Counted from the first letter of the stretch, positions 7,733-17,383 are shown. The stretch: DNA of 64,000 nt from Butyrivibrio sp. MB2005 (GCF_000424285.1 NZ_AUJP01000005.1:180965-244964); one strand, 5' to 3'. Program-made: numbers and translations. Notes: a model not told the origin generated them from the letters alone.

Positions 7733-9526
7733 TTATTCCACTTCCTTAAGTGCTGATATATCAGTTCCTATAACCATTGAATAATTGGTGTAATAAACCA
7801 CAAATCCAGGCTTTGCACCACCCGGTTTTTTCACATCCTTGCGCTTTAAATAATCGATCTCAACCTTGTCCTGCTCTCTGCCCTTGGAATAATAGGCTGC
7901 AAGAGCTGCCGCCTCTTCAAAAGCTCTGTCCGGAACTTCTTTACCCTCAGTAATAAGAACAACGTGGGAGCCGGGAATCTTCTTGGCATGAAACCACCAG
8001 TCACCGCCGTTTGCCACCTTGAAGGTAAGCTCATCATTCTGATAATTATTCTTTCCAACATAAATATGGAAGCCGTCACTGCTTATATAGTGGAATGGCT
8101 TACTCTTTGATTTCTGGGAGCGGTTCTGCTTTCCGTTTTTACCCTTGCCGCTTATTCTGTCAGCAGCACTTCCCTTTATGTAACCGCCTTCAATAAGCTC
8201 TCTTCTGATGTCAGTGAGATCCTCTTCCTGCCTAGCTATGTCAAGAGATGCTGCTATTGACTCTAGGTGAGATACGGTCTCAGCGACCTCCTTCATCTGA
8301 ACCTCCAAAGCTTCTGTAGTTCGCTTCATTTTTGTGTATTTGTCAAAATACTTTTTCGCGTTCTGAGCAATGGTAAGCGTGGGATCTAATGTTATCTTTA
8401 CATCTTTTCCTGTATTGTAGTCATTTACTGTGATTGATGTAGCTTCCGGCTCAGCGCTATATCCGTAAACAGTTAAAAGTTCACCGTAGACTCTGTACTT
8501 ATCCTTTTTCTCTGTATCCTTAAGCTGATTGGTCTGAAGATCAAGTGTCCTTATATTTCTCTCAAGAACTGTACTTACAACCTTTCTGAGGTCAGCAGAT
8601 TTTTGTCTAATTCTGGTAACTGCATTTTTCTCTGAATAAAAATGTGTAAGAAGCTCAGAAATATCATCAAATTCTCTATAGTCAGAGTCATCTCCGCTGT
8701 GATACATGGTAAGAGAAATCGCAGCATATTCCTTGGGCTTATCGTTTATATAAACAAGCTCAGGTGAAAACTTACCTTCTCTTACAAGACTCATAACTTC
8801 GTCAAAAGCTGACCAAAGCTTCTCACATTCAACATTTTCAAGAGCAATGGCTGACTTATCACTGTCAACATTTGCTCTGAAGCAAATCTCTTGAGAAATC
8901 ACAGGGGAAAGGCCGGTAAAGCTTCCATAAAGCGCCTTGAAAACAGGCTGACCTTTAGAAGAAATAAGGCTCATGAATTCATCCTTAGTACATTCAAGAG
9001 GATTTAATTTACTCTGGGTATCAGGGACAAAATATTCACGTCCCGGAAGTACCTCTCTTACCGAGCTTACACTTGATGGAATATGCTTTATGGCATCAAT
9101 TATCTTATTGTCTTCATCAATGAAAATAATGTTACTGTATTTTCCCATGAGCTCAATAAGAAGTGTCTTATGCCTTAAATCTCCCATTTCATCAAGATGC
9201 TCAATCTCCATTCTGATAATTCTCTCAAGAGAAGGCTGATCGATAGAGATTATCTTGCCGTTTTGAATATGTTTTCTGAGAAGCATGCAAAAGTTAGGCG
9301 CAGTCATGGGACTCTGCTTATTCTCATCAGTCATATATACAAGAGGAAGGGATGGGTCAGAAGACATAAAAAGTCTCCTCTGACCACCACCGTTTTCAAC
9401 AGCCTTCCTAACAGTGATCAAAAGCTCATCCTTCTCTGTCTGTGCAATTTTATATAGTCTGCCGCCAATCAGTTCGCTTTTTAAATCTCTTACAATATTG
9501 GCAACAGTTAATCCATCAAATGCCAT
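7733..9526 (-). CDS. rqcH: RqcH (NEMF/Rqc2 family; fibronectin-binding protein A-like)
   Basis: Ribosome-quality-control factor that binds the 50S subunit with a stalled peptidyl-tRNA and directs addition of C-terminal alanine tails, marking the nascent chain for degradation. The NFACT-N domain opens with MAFDGLTVANIVRDL, followed by helix-hairpin-helix and a coiled coil (about 290-440), and ends with the NFACT-R domain holding WFHAKKIPGSHVVL. 597 residues is slightly longer than the B. subtilis protein; a Gly/Lys/Ser-rich stretch near 470 explains part. Older annotations call this a fibronectin-binding adhesin, but it has no signal peptide. Confidence 0.93.
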   Translation of the reverse strand: MAFDGLTVANIVRDLKSELIGGRLYKIAQTEKDELLITVRKAVENGGGQRRLFMSSDPSLPLVYMTDENKQSPMTAPNFCMLLRKHIQNGKIISIDQPSLERIIRMEIEHLDEMGDLRHKTLLIELMGKYSNIIFIDEDNKIIDAIKHIPSSVSSVREVLPGREYFVPDTQSKLNPLECTKDEFMSLISSKGQPVFKALYGSFTGLSPVISQEICFRANVDSDKSAIALENVECEKLWSAFDEVMSLVREGKFSPELVYINDKPKEYAAISLTMYHSGDDSDYREFDDISELLTHFYSEKNAVTRIRQKSADLRKVVSTVLERNIRTLDLQTNQLKDTEKKDKYRVYGELLTVYGYSAEPEATSITVNDYNTGKDVKITLDPTLTIAQNAKKYFDKYTKMKRTTEALEVQMKEVAETVSHLESIAASLDIARQEEDLTDIRRELIEGGYIKGSAADRISGKGKNGKQNRSQKSKSKPFHYISSDGFHIYVGKNNYQNDELTFKVANGGDWWFHAKKIPGSHVVLITEGKEVPDRAFEEAAALAAYYSKGREQDKVEIDYLKRKDVKKPGGAKPGFVVYYTNYSMVIGTDISALKEVE

Positions 9527-9587
9527 AGTAAACCTTTCTAAATGTAAAACACCAATAAGTTAAAACAAGGCTTTGGCCTCTTTACAA

Positions 9588-11234
9588 TTACATAATGTGA
9601 ACCTTCTTAAGAAGTCTCACCATACTTTCTCCCTTAGGGAATGATAAAAGCTCATCCTCTGTAACAGCCTTGGTTTTCACCATCATAAGGGCATATACAA
9701 TAACTGCCACAAACATAGCCGCTGCAACAGAAATGAGATTAACAAAATAGTCACTTCCAAGGAAAAGCCCAAGCAAATAATCAAAAAGTCTGTATACAAG
9801 GAATGCGAAGATTCCCATAAAAGCTGCTGATAATCCCGGTAAAAGATAAAGCTTTTTATAATCCTGAAATACATCCAGGTATCTTCCGATCGCAACCTCA
9901 TTTAATACGCACATCATCAGCGAATAGACTATTGTGACTATAGCAAGGGACTTGTTGCCAAGATCTGTATTGTTAAGCAAAACAACAAGAACAACAGTCT
10001 GCACCGCCAGTGCAATGGCAGCGTTTATAACAGGAATATTTACTTTACCGATACCCTGCAAAATCGCATTACTTACAGTTGAAAGTGAATAGAAAATAAC
10101 TGTAATTGCAAGAAGCTGCATCAAAACTCCGGCTTCATGAAGCGTTGATTTTTGAGGGAACAAAAGCATCAAAATAGGCTCTGAAAGTGCAAAGAGTCCT
10201 GCAGCTGAAGGAATTGCTATCATCATTACAATCCTATTTACCTTCGCAACAAGCGTAGCTGTACCCTCATAATTCTTCTGAGCATAGTATGTGGAAATGC
10301 TGGGCATAATTGTAGCAGCCGCAGCAGATGCAATTCTTATAGGGAAGTTCGTAATAACAACTGCTTTACTTGAATACACACCAAATCTGGTAATAACCTC
10401 ATTGTGAGGAAGTCCCTTAACACCTGTCATAATCTTTGAAAACAGAGTCTGATTAAGGGATGTTGATAACTGATAAATAAAGGTGCTGAAAATAAAAGGT
10501 GTAACAAACATGATTATCATGATAAATATTTCTTTATAAGTCATATCCTCATGATGGTCATGTATAACTTTTCTTTGTATAAAGTCCCTATTCAGTCTGT
10601 AAACAAAGAACATAAAAATAAGTGCTATCAAAACTCCGGAGCCTGTACCTAAAGCACTTCCTACAGCACCGTACATAGCTCTTGTGGAATCATCACTGCC
10701 CTTGGATATGGCAAACCTAACCAGAAAATATGCTCCGCCTACAGAAACAACCGCATTCAAAATCTGCTCAACAAGCTGAGATACACTGGTGGGGATCATG
10801 GTCCTATGGGCCTGGAAAAAGCCTCTTAGAACACCCAACGGTCCAAATATAAATATAATAGGTGCGAAAACCCTGACGACAGGAATAGAGTGTCCATCAA
10901 GAAAAAGCGGAGCCCCGAAGAAAACAAAGAGACTTCCCAATCCTCCCATTATGCACACATAAATAAGCGCACAGTGAAAAATTCGCTGTGCGTTGCGATA
11001 CTCGTGAACAGCAAGCTTCTGGGAAATGATCTTACTCATTGCAGAAGGAATGCTATAGGACGAAATAAGCAATACAATATTATAGATGTTGTAAGCGCTA
11101 CTGTAATAACCGTTACCTTCATCACCGATTATCCCGGTTAAAGGTCCGCGGTATAACAGTCCGATAACGCTACAAATTAAACCGGCTGATGCAAGGATTC
11201 CTCCCTGCATCAGCATACTTTTCTTTTTACTCAT
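9588..11234 (-). CDS. MOP-superfamily lipid-linked glycan flippase, SpoVB/MurJ-like
   Basis: Polytopic membrane protein of 548 residues with roughly 14 hydrophobic segments, related to the SpoVB/YtgP/MurJ group that flips lipid-linked cell wall or polysaccharide precursors. The opening GGILASAGLICSVIGLLYRGPL and the later FFQAHRTMIPTSVSQLVEQI are typical. Its short C-terminal tail is cytoplasmic. It starts five bases after glgA ends and has only a poor ribosome binding site, suggesting translation coupled to glgA. Whether the substrate is lipid II or another glycan cannot be decided from sequence; no other polysaccharide genes are adjacent. Confidence 0.85.
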   Translation of the reverse strand: MSKKKSMLMQGGILASAGLICSVIGLLYRGPLTGIIGDEGNGYYSSAYNIYNIVLLISSYSIPSAMSKIISQKLAVHEYRNAQRIFHCALIYVCIMGGLGSLFVFFGAPLFLDGHSIPVVRVFAPIIFIFGPLGVLRGFFQAHRTMIPTSVSQLVEQILNAVVSVGGAYFLVRFAISKGSDDSTRAMYGAVGSALGTGSGVLIALIFMFFVYRLNRDFIQRKVIHDHHEDMTYKEIFIMIIMFVTPFIFSTFIYQLSTSLNQTLFSKIMTGVKGLPHNEVITRFGVYSSKAVVITNFPIRIASAAAATIMPSISTYYAQKNYEGTATLVAKVNRIVMMIAIPSAAGLFALSEPILMLLFPQKSTLHEAGVLMQLLAITVIFYSLSTVSNAILQGIGKVNIPVINAAIALAVQTVVLVVLLNNTDLGNKSLAIVTIVYSLMMCVLNEVAIGRYLDVFQDYKKLYLLPGLSAAFMGIFAFLVYRLFDYLLGLFLGSDYFVNLISVAAAMFVAVIVYALMMVKTKAVTEDELLSFPKGESMVRLLKKVHIM

Positions 11235-11239
11235 AATAA

Positions 11240-12685
11240 TCAGGGTCTAAGCCAATCGTACATCTCCTGATATTTGGAAGCAGATACCTTCCAAGAGAAA
11301 TTGGCTGCCATTGCTCTGTCAATCATCTTATTCCACTCACGTTTGTTGTCATAGAATACGCGCTCTGCTTCACGTACAGTATGCATCATCTCATGAGCAT
11401 TGTAATTAAGGAAACCAAATCCTGTACCCTTACTCTCAAACTGATTGTAAGGCTCAACTGTATCTGTAAGACCGCCTGTCTGTCTGACAATCGGAATAGT
11501 ACCGTATCTCAAGGCCATCAGCTGTGAAAGGCCGCAGGGCTCAAACAGTGAAGGCATAAGGAACGCATCGGAAGCGGCATAAATCTTATGTGACAAAGGA
11601 TTGGAATAATAAATATTAGCAGAAATCTTGTCACTGTACTTCCAAGCGAAGTGTCTGAACATATTCTCGTATTGCTCTTCACCTGTTCCAAGAACTACTA
11701 CCTGAATTGCATCCTGGCAAAGCTCATCAAGAACATAAGCAATAAGGTCAAAGCCCTTCTGATCTGTAAGACGGGAAATGATACCGATCATCATGATCTT
11801 ATCATCCTCGGGAAGTCCAAGCTCTCTCTGAAGTGCTCTCTTATTCTTAGACTTTTCTTTACGGAAATTGATGGCATTATAAGGGTGATCTAAGAATTTA
11901 TCCGTCTCAGGATTGAATTCGCCATAATCGATACCGTTTACAATACCTCTGAGATCGTTGGTACGAGCTCTTAAAAGGCCATCAAGACCCTCTCCGTAGA
12001 ACTCAGTCTTAATCTCTTCCGCATAGGTGCTGCTGACAGTTGTAATAGCGTCAGCATATACAATACCACCCTTTAACAGATTGGCATCCTTGTAATAGCC
12101 AAGCTTGTCGGGAGTGAAATAATAATCAGGAAGTCCTGTAATATCCTGTACATCCTTAGCGTCCCATTTTCCCTGGAACTTAAGGTTGTGGATAGTCATT
12201 ATGGACTTAATGCCACGGAAAAATTCATTACCCTGGAATCTCTCCTTGAGATAAACAGGAATAAGTCCTGTCTGCCAGTCATGACAGTGAATGATATCCG
12301 GTCTAAAGCCAATTACAGGAAGAATTGAAAGTGAAGCTTTGCTAAAGAACGCAAATTTCTCAATTTCCCAAAGTACATCTGAACCGTAAGGAGCCATTCC
12401 GCTAAAGAAGTACTCATTATCGATAAAATAATACTTAATGCCATCTACTTCGGCATAAAAGATTCCAACATACTCACTTTTCCAGTGGAAATCCATGTAA
12501 AAGTTGGAGACATATTCAAGCTTATCCTTCATCTCCTGTGACATACATGAATACTTGGGAAGTACAACACGCACATCAAAATATCTGGGATCAAGCTCTT
12601 TGGGAAGTGAACCTACGACATCAGCGAGTCCTCCTGTTTTGATAAAAGGTACACCTTCAGATGCTACAAATAAAATGTTCTTCAT
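11240..12685 (-). CDS. glgA: glycogen synthase (ADP-glucose, GT5)
   Basis: Extends alpha-1,4-glucan chains from ADP-glucose for glycogen storage. The 481 residues are a standard GT-B enzyme: KTGGLADV at 16-23 binds the nucleotide sugar, and the C-terminal half has the SLFEPCGLSQLMALRYGTIPIVRQTGGL segment with the catalytic acidic residue and TGGL. The start follows GGAGG at seven bases. Other glycogen genes (glgC, glgD, glgB, glgP) are not in the window; the GH13 enzyme at 470 might act on the same polymer, but it lies 9 kb away and this is only a guess. Confidence 0.95.
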   Translation of the reverse strand: MKNILFVASEGVPFIKTGGLADVVGSLPKELDPRYFDVRVVLPKYSCMSQEMKDKLEYVSNFYMDFHWKSEYVGIFYAEVDGIKYYFIDNEYFFSGMAPYGSDVLWEIEKFAFFSKASLSILPVIGFRPDIIHCHDWQTGLIPVYLKERFQGNEFFRGIKSIMTIHNLKFQGKWDAKDVQDITGLPDYYFTPDKLGYYKDANLLKGGIVYADAITTVSSTYAEEIKTEFYGEGLDGLLRARTNDLRGIVNGIDYGEFNPETDKFLDHPYNAINFRKEKSKNKRALQRELGLPEDDKIMMIGIISRLTDQKGFDLIAYVLDELCQDAIQVVVLGTGEEQYENMFRHFAWKYSDKISANIYYSNPLSHKIYAASDAFLMPSLFEPCGLSQLMALRYGTIPIVRQTGGLTDTVEPYNQFESKGTGFGFLNYNAHEMMHTVREAERVFYDNKREWNKMIDRAMAANFSWKVSASKYQEMYDWLRP

Positions 12686-12700
12686 GCGAAGCCTCCATTT

Positions 12701-13795
12701 TTAGTCGTTATTTTCCTGATATTTTGCTGACTGCATAGCAATCAATTCTTCATCGCTGAAGTAGTCAATCCTCATTGCCTTCTTTACATCGCTGAGAGTC
12801 TGTGCGGCTCTTGCTTCGGCAACCTCAGATCCCTTTTTAAGAACATCATATACATAAGGGATGTCCTTCTGGAACTCTTCTCTGCGCTTTCTGATGGGCT
12901 CAAGCTCAGCCTGGAGAACGTTATTAAGGAACTTCTTAACCTTAACATCTCCAAGACCGCCTCTCTGATAGTGTGCCTTCATCTCATCGAGATTAGCATA
13001 ATCAGGAGCGAACTCTGCGAAATGCTCATCCTTTGCAAATGCAGTAAGGTATATAAATACAGGATTATTCTCAACTTCACCGGGATCCTCAACTCTTAAG
13101 TGATTGGGATCTGTGAACATGCTCATTACCTTTTTCTTGATAGATTCCGGAGATTCTGAAAGGTAGATGCAGTTACCGATAGACTTACTCATCTTAGCCT
13201 GTCCGTCTGTACCGGGAAGTCTAAGGCATGCTTTATTGTCAGGCAGAAGAATCTGGGGTTCAACAAGTGCCTCTCCATAAATGGAATTGAACTTATGAAC
13301 GATCTCTCTGCACTGCTCGATCATAGGCTCCTGATCCTCACCTACAGGAACAGTTGTAGCCTTAAATGCAGTGATATCAGCAGCCTGGCTGATAGGATAT
13401 GTGAAGAATCCTACAGGAATGCTTGCTTTAAAATCACGCATCTGAATCTCAGATTTAACTGTGGGATTTCTCTGAAGTCTTGCAACAGTAACAAGATTCA
13501 TGTAATAGAATGTAAGCTCGGTGAGCTCCGGTATCTGTGACTGTACAAACAAAGTACTCTTAGCAGGATCAAGTCCAACTGCAAGATAATCAAGAGCAAC
13601 TTCGATAATGTTCTGTCTTACCTTTTCAGGATTCTCAGCGTTATCTGTAAGTGCCTGAGCATCGGCTATCATGATGAAAATATCATCGAATTCGCCGGAG
13701 TTCTGCAACTCAACCCTTCTTCTAAGTGATCCGACATAATGACCAATATGAAGCTTACCTGTCGGGCGGTCGCCGGTCAATATTACTTTAGACAT
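12701..13795 (-). CDS. trpS: tryptophan-tRNA ligase
   Basis: Charges tRNA-Trp. Class I synthetase of 364 residues, with HIGH at 16-19 and KMSKS at 201-205. The opening [18 protein letters not shown] and the extra length (about 30 residues beyond the B. subtilis enzyme) place it with the longer Clostridia/Lactobacilli subtype. ATG at 13795 is chosen: the in-frame ATG at 13807 overlaps the AAGGAG site itself and cannot be used with it. An extended -10 promoter lies just upstream, at 13830-13838. No T-box leader is present, unlike many Firmicutes synthetase genes. Confidence 0.95.
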   Translation of the reverse strand: MSKVILTGDRPTGKLHIGHYVGSLRRRVELQNSGEFDDIFIMIADAQALTDNAENPEKVRQNIIEVALDYLAVGLDPAKSTLFVQSQIPELTELTFYYMNLVTVARLQRNPTVKSEIQMRDFKASIPVGFFTYPISQAADITAFKATTVPVGEDQEPMIEQCREIVHKFNSIYGEALVEPQILLPDNKACLRLPGTDGQAKMSKSIGNCIYLSESPESIKKKVMSMFTDPNHLRVEDPGEVENNPVFIYLTAFAKDEHFAEFAPDYANLDEMKAHYQRGGLGDVKVKKFLNNVLQAELEPIRKRREEFQKDIPYVYDVLKKGSEVAEARAAQTLSDVKKAMRIDYFSDEELIAMQSAKYQENND

Positions 13796-13829
13796 AACTT
13801 TTTCCATCTCCTTAATGATTTACTAAAAT

Positions 13830-13838
13830 ATTATACCA
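13830..13838 (-). promoter_or_regulatory. extended -10 promoter of trpS
   Basis: TGGTATAAT on the minus strand, about 35 bases before the trpS start and close to the stop of the preceding CbiD-like gene. No good -35 hexamer is seen, as expected for an extended -10 promoter. Confidence 0.5.
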
Positions 13839-13845
13839 CGAAACC

Positions 13846-15033
13846 TCATGGTTTTTTAATAGAAAGTGCAAACTGTTCCCTACTAACTGCAGCAAGAACA
13901 TTTGACATGTTTGGCGTCTGCCCCAAAGGGCCATATTCCTGATGAATCGGCACTACACCAAAGCCCATGGGCTTTCCGCCTATTCTGTTCTGCATATAAT
14001 CACCGATTTTTGCACAAACGCTGTTCATAACGGCATCACGGATTCCCCATTCCGTAAGCTTTGACAGCATTTGATCGGTTGTAGCCAGCTCCTGTATTAT
14101 TCTGGCCTGAGCTATGGTACCGCCTGCAAGGACTGTATGTAAAGATAAAACTTCTCTTCTTCCATCCGCTGTCCAGGTGTGAGTATCCATAATACCTGCA
14201 GCAAGCCTTATCAGCTTCGAGCAGTTACCAACAAGAAGGAAATTCTCCATTCCTATGGCAGCAGCCATGTCTATAGCACTTCCGATATAATTGCGGCATC
14301 TAATGCAATGAGTCATTGAAATATGAACAGCATCCTGAACATACTTATGTCCTGCATTCCCGGGTACTGCAATAATGTTCCTGATTCCTCTGTCGTACTG
14401 TTCTTCCAATGAGTTGGCAATTTCCATTAAAATCTCGTTCTGAGACGTGGGAACTATATTGCCTCCGCTTCCAAGAATAGTGTTGGTTGCAGGATTGTTA
14501 TTAAAAGATACAGTAGAAACCTTTATCATGAGAAGCGGCATTACATCTGCAAATCTGACTACATCTGCAACAGCCTGAAAAATAACGTTCCGCGCTTCCT
14601 TATCAATAGCCGCATAATTTGCAAGGCCTATCTCATTAGTCTCTGTAAGCCTTGTTATGCCCTCCATACCATCAAGGTATAGATTTATATATTGCGGCTT
14701 TATATATACTCTGTCAGGAATATCTGCAAGCTTTCTTACTCTCTCAACGCTTACATGAATCTCCGCAGTATTTATAAGCCCAGGAATACGCATACCATTT
14801 AATACAACAGCATATTCACGAAGAGCTGTATTTTCAGGGTGAGGCACAAATCTAATGGGAATATCAATTATCTTGCCATCATCCCTCTGAAATTCTATAC
14901 TATCATAGGTAATTCTAAGCAGTAAGGCAGCAGCCGCAGCTTTCGCAGCAGCCGCAGCAAGTGCGCCGCCGGTCAAACCGGGAATATTTGAAAAACCGTT
15001 ATCGCTTTTTTGTACAAAATCTGCGTTTCCCAA
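13846..15033 (-). CDS. CbiD-like protein (cobalt-precorrin-5B C1-methyltransferase family), orphan
   Basis: Resembles CbiD along its whole length. Visible family features: the alanine-rich helix (ALAAAAAKAAAAALL, about 23-37), IPGLINTAEI replacing the usual GD-type strand, ILGSGGNIVPTS matching the ILGTTGIVEPMS loop, and most clearly GNCSKLIRLAAGIMDTHTWTADGRREV matching the GHIGKLIKLAAGIFNTHSKVADGR block of true CbiD. The usual N-terminal TTGTCAAAA motif is degraded to LTGGALAAAA, and no other cobalamin synthesis gene is in the window. It may therefore have a different substrate. The start chosen is TTG at 15033, six bases after GGAGG; the ATG at 15039 is only one base from that site. Family assignment is firm; function is not. 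Confidence 0.8.
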   Translation of the reverse strand: MGNADFVQKSDNGFSNIPGLTGGALAAAAAKAAAAALLLRITYDSIEFQRDDGKIIDIPIRFVPHPENTALREYAVVLNGMRIPGLINTAEIHVSVERVRKLADIPDRVYIKPQYINLYLDGMEGITRLTETNEIGLANYAAIDKEARNVIFQAVADVVRFADVMPLLMIKVSTVSFNNNPATNTILGSGGNIVPTSQNEILMEIANSLEEQYDRGIRNIIAVPGNAGHKYVQDAVHISMTHCIRCRNYIGSAIDMAAAIGMENFLLVGNCSKLIRLAAGIMDTHTWTADGRREVLSLHTVLAGGTIAQARIIQELATTDQMLSKLTEWGIRDAVMNSVCAKIGDYMQNRIGGKPMGFGVVPIHQEYGPLGQTPNMSNVLAAVSREQFALSIKKP

Positions 15034-15064
15034 AAGCATTCCTCCTTACTTTTTTAATATATAA

Positions 15065-15091
15065 AGTATACCACATTCACGATATCTCGTG
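15065..15091 (-). promoter_or_regulatory. extended -10 promoter and inverted repeat before the CbiD-like gene
   Basis: TGGTATACT (minus strand, 15065-15073) fits an extended -10. Immediately upstream is the inverted repeat CACGA/TCGTG (15078-15091), placed where a repressor would block the polymerase. No cobalamin riboswitch core is visible in the 370 bases upstream. Confidence 0.4.
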
Positions 15092-15208
15092 CTTTCTTTA
15101 AATTACACTTTAATAAAGTTTACAAAATCTCGTTATTTGTTATTTTTAATTTCGAGTTATTTTATACTTAGTTTATGTTTTGTCCATATTCTGTACAAAT
15201 TTGGCCCG

Positions 15209-15337
15209 TATTATAAATGTAACAGGAGTTAGAACTTCTGACTCCCCCAACAAAACTTTTTTCATACCGGGTTGTCTGGTTCCCCACCGGACAACCCCTC
15301 CTCCCAAAATTCCGAACACGCAAGTGTTCTTTTTTTA
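15209..15337 (+). ncRNA. candidate trans-acting small RNA with own terminator
   Basis: The 374-base gap between rho and the CbiD-like gene holds a compact plus-strand unit. A TATTAT -10 box lies at 15209-15214 (the -35 is poor). Then come a 9-bp hairpin (15225-15245), an 11-bp hairpin with loop TTCCCCA (15269-15297), an unpaired CTCCTCCC stretch (15298-15305) and an intrinsic terminator GAACAC-GCAA-GTGTTC plus seven T (15314-15336). No plus-strand gene follows, so this is not a leader. C-rich unpaired stretches like CTCCTCC are complementary to Shine-Dalgarno sequences and occur in Firmicutes small RNAs such as RoxS/RsaE. A 30-codon minus-strand frame overlaps it, but lacks family signals. 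Confidence 0.6.
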
Positions 15338-15365
15338 TGGGAAATCCGGAGAAATTCCTATATGA

Positions 15366-15396
15366 TAAAAAGGACACGCCTTACGGCATGTCCCTT
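15366..15396 (-). terminator. intrinsic terminator of rho
   Basis: Minus-strand stem GGACATGCC-GTAA-GGCGTGTCC (15372-15393) followed by five T, 11 bases after the rho stop codon. It also faces the end of the plus-strand small-RNA unit. Confidence 0.9.
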
Positions 15397-15407
15397 CAAA
15401 ACTCTAT

Positions 15408-16883
15408 TTAGTTATATCTCATCTGCTTTTCAACCATTCTGATAAACTCGTTATTATTTCTGGTCTTAGCAAACATATTGATGCACTGATCAACAGCTTC
15501 ATCAGCCTTCATACCATTGAAGCCCTTTCTGAGGGTATTAACAGCAGCAAGCTCATCGGGCTTAAGAAGTAGATCCTCTCTTCTGGTACTGGATTTGGCA
15601 ATATTGATTGCAGGGAATATTCTCTTTTCCTGCATCTTTCTGTCAAGAACCATTTCCATGTTACCTGTACCCTTGAACTCCTCGTAAATAACATCGTCCA
15701 TCTTGGAGCCGGTCTCAATAAGAGCTGTTGCAAGGATTGTAAGACTTCCGCCTTCCTTCATATTTCTTGCTGCACCAAAGAATCTCTTAGGCATGTGAAG
15801 AGCTGCGGGATCAAGACCACCTGAAAGTGTTCTTCCTGACGGAGGAACAACGATATTGTAAGCTCTTGTAAGTCTTGTTATTGAATCAAGAAGAATCATA
15901 ACGTCTTTATTGTGCTCAACAAGGCGCTTCGCTCTTTCAATAACCATCTCTGATACTCTCTTGTGGTGTTCAGGAAGCTCATCGAATGTTGAATAAATAA
16001 CCTCAACGTTAGGTCCTTCAATACATTCCTTGATATCTGTAACTTCCTCAGGACGCTCATCAATAAGAAGAATAATGAGATGAATGTCAGGATTATTTCT
16101 CTTAACTGACATTGCTACATCCTTAAGGAGTGTTGTCTTACCTGCTTTCGGAGGTGAAACGATCATTCCACGCTGGCCCTTACCGATAGGAGAAATGAGA
16201 TCCATGATTCTCATGGCAATTGATGATCCGGGATACTCAAGTACTATCTGTCTGTTAGGAAAAATAGGTGTCATATTCTCGAAGTTCCAACGTCCCATTG
16301 CAACCTCGGGCTTATAACCATTTATAGTATTAAGCTGGAGAAGAGCTCCGAACTTATCGCTTTCTTTCTTCTGACGGCTGATGCCTGCAAGTATATCACC
16401 AGTCTTAAGATTATACTTTCTGATCATTGCAGGAGCTACATAAACATCATTTTCTCCGGGAAGGAAATTCTCGCAGCGGATAAATCCAAATCCATCCTGC
16501 ATTACTTCAAGGATTCCGTGTGCAGGAATACCGTTTGCAAGCTCTTCCTCAGAAACTCCGTCTTCCTTCTTTGCATTTTCTTTTTCTTCGCCCTTTGCTT
16601 CTGCAGGTCTCTTTCCTTCAGAAGGAGCACTCTCTTCACGACTAACTGTCTTATTCTCAGACTTTGCTGAAGCATCGGTTGTGATTACAACCTTCTTTCT
16701 TGCAGGCTTTGCAGCAGGCTTTTTAGCCTTTTCTTCAGCTGCTTCGCTGGCCTTTTTCTCAGCAATTTCAAGCAGAGCATCAATAAGCTCTGATTTTTTC
16801 ATAGTAGTAACGCTTTTAACACCATTCTGCTTTGCAAGATCCCTTAAGGACGCAAGTGTTAGTGTCTCTAATTTTTCTCTCAA
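15408..16883 (-). CDS. rho: transcription termination factor Rho
   Basis: Hexameric RNA-dependent ATPase that ends transcription and silences antisense RNA. Order of parts in 491 residues: N-terminal SAP-like helix region ([13 protein letters not shown]), a charged low-complexity insert of about 70 residues (45-115, rich in Lys, Glu, Ala), the cold-shock-like primary RNA-binding domain, Walker A ([11 protein letters not shown]), Walker B ([11 protein letters not shown]), the Q-loop [11 protein letters not shown] and the R-loop region. The start codon is TTG at 16883 behind AAAGGG; B. subtilis-type Rho proteins lack so long an insert, while it is common in Clostridia. Has its own terminator at 15366-15396. 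Confidence 0.95.
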   Translation of the reverse strand: MREKLETLTLASLRDLAKQNGVKSVTTMKKSELIDALLEIAEKKASEAAEEKAKKPAAKPARKKVVITTDASAKSENKTVSREESAPSEGKRPAEAKGEEKENAKKEDGVSEEELANGIPAHGILEVMQDGFGFIRCENFLPGENDVYVAPAMIRKYNLKTGDILAGISRQKKESDKFGALLQLNTINGYKPEVAMGRWNFENMTPIFPNRQIVLEYPGSSIAMRIMDLISPIGKGQRGMIVSPPKAGKTTLLKDVAMSVKRNNPDIHLIILLIDERPEEVTDIKECIEGPNVEVIYSTFDELPEHHKRVSEMVIERAKRLVEHNKDVMILLDSITRLTRAYNIVVPPSGRTLSGGLDPAALHMPKRFFGAARNMKEGGSLTILATALIETGSKMDDVIYEEFKGTGNMEMVLDRKMQEKRIFPAINIAKSSTRREDLLLKPDELAAVNTLRKGFNGMKADEAVDQCINMFAKTRNNNEFIRMVEKQMRYN

Positions 16884-17048
16884 CGTAATTACCCTTTCTT
16901 TTAAACAAAAAAATTATAAACAATCACTAAGTTTTCTAACCATATCAATGTGGAATTTATAACGGAACAATAGAATATAGTCTACTGACTAAAGACACAA
17001 TACATCATAAAAAGAATAAATGCAACAAAAATTTTAAAAAATAAGAAA

Positions 17049-17348
17049 TTATTCAGAATTGGATTTACCGCCGTCAATCATGATACCGATTGCTTCCATG
17101 GCAACCTCGTATAAAGTAGCCATCTGCTTGGCTCCCTCATCGTCCATCTCAGCAAGCTTATTGTACTGAGCGGTAAAATAGTTTTTGGCCTGTACTACGG
17201 TAGCGTTACTAATCACTCTGCCGTTACTCATGATTGTACCGGTCTCGGAATTGTACTTACCTGTAGCGCTTTTCTTTTGAGCATCACCCATTCCCATGGA
17301 CTGCGCCAGTGAATGAATAAGAGCTTCTCTACCTTTATTATCCGACAT
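17049..17348 (-). CDS. hypothetical 99-residue soluble protein
   Basis: Not recognised. Predicted soluble and mainly helical; it contains a central SETGTIMSNGRVISNATVVQAKNYF stretch and a C-terminal helix. No signal peptide, membrane segment, cysteines or nucleotide motif. The start has a good GAGGGG site eight bases upstream and the frame is free of stops, which supports a real gene. It lies after the hairpin at 17384-17414, 83 bases downstream of the stomatin-like gene, and is followed by a 165-base gap before rho. Confidence 0.7.
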   Translation of the reverse strand: MSDNKGREALIHSLAQSMGMGDAQKKSATGKYNSETGTIMSNGRVISNATVVQAKNYFTAQYNKLAEMDDEGAKQMATLYEVAMEAIGIMIDGGKSNSE

Positions 17349-17383
17349 AATCTTTTCCCCTCGTTAGATTATATTTGTATTAA

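Noticed and set aside
9540..9587. Hairpin AGGC-CAAA-GCCT before rqcH as terminator of the flippase gene
   Set aside because: Stem of only four or five pairs and weak T run; not convincing.
12701..13845. T-box leader in front of trpS
   Set aside because: Only 50 bases separate trpS from the preceding gene and no T-box sequence (GGTGG-ACCGCG type) is present.
15040..15370. Cobalamin riboswitch before the CbiD-like gene
   Set aside because: I looked for the conserved B12-box-like core on the minus strand and found none; the structured unit here is on the opposite strand with its own terminator.
15168..15377. 69-codon minus-strand frame in the gap between rho and the CbiD-like gene
   Set aside because: Its sequence is formed by the reverse of the hairpins and the terminator; no ribosome binding site, no family features. 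The hairpin reading explains the bases better.
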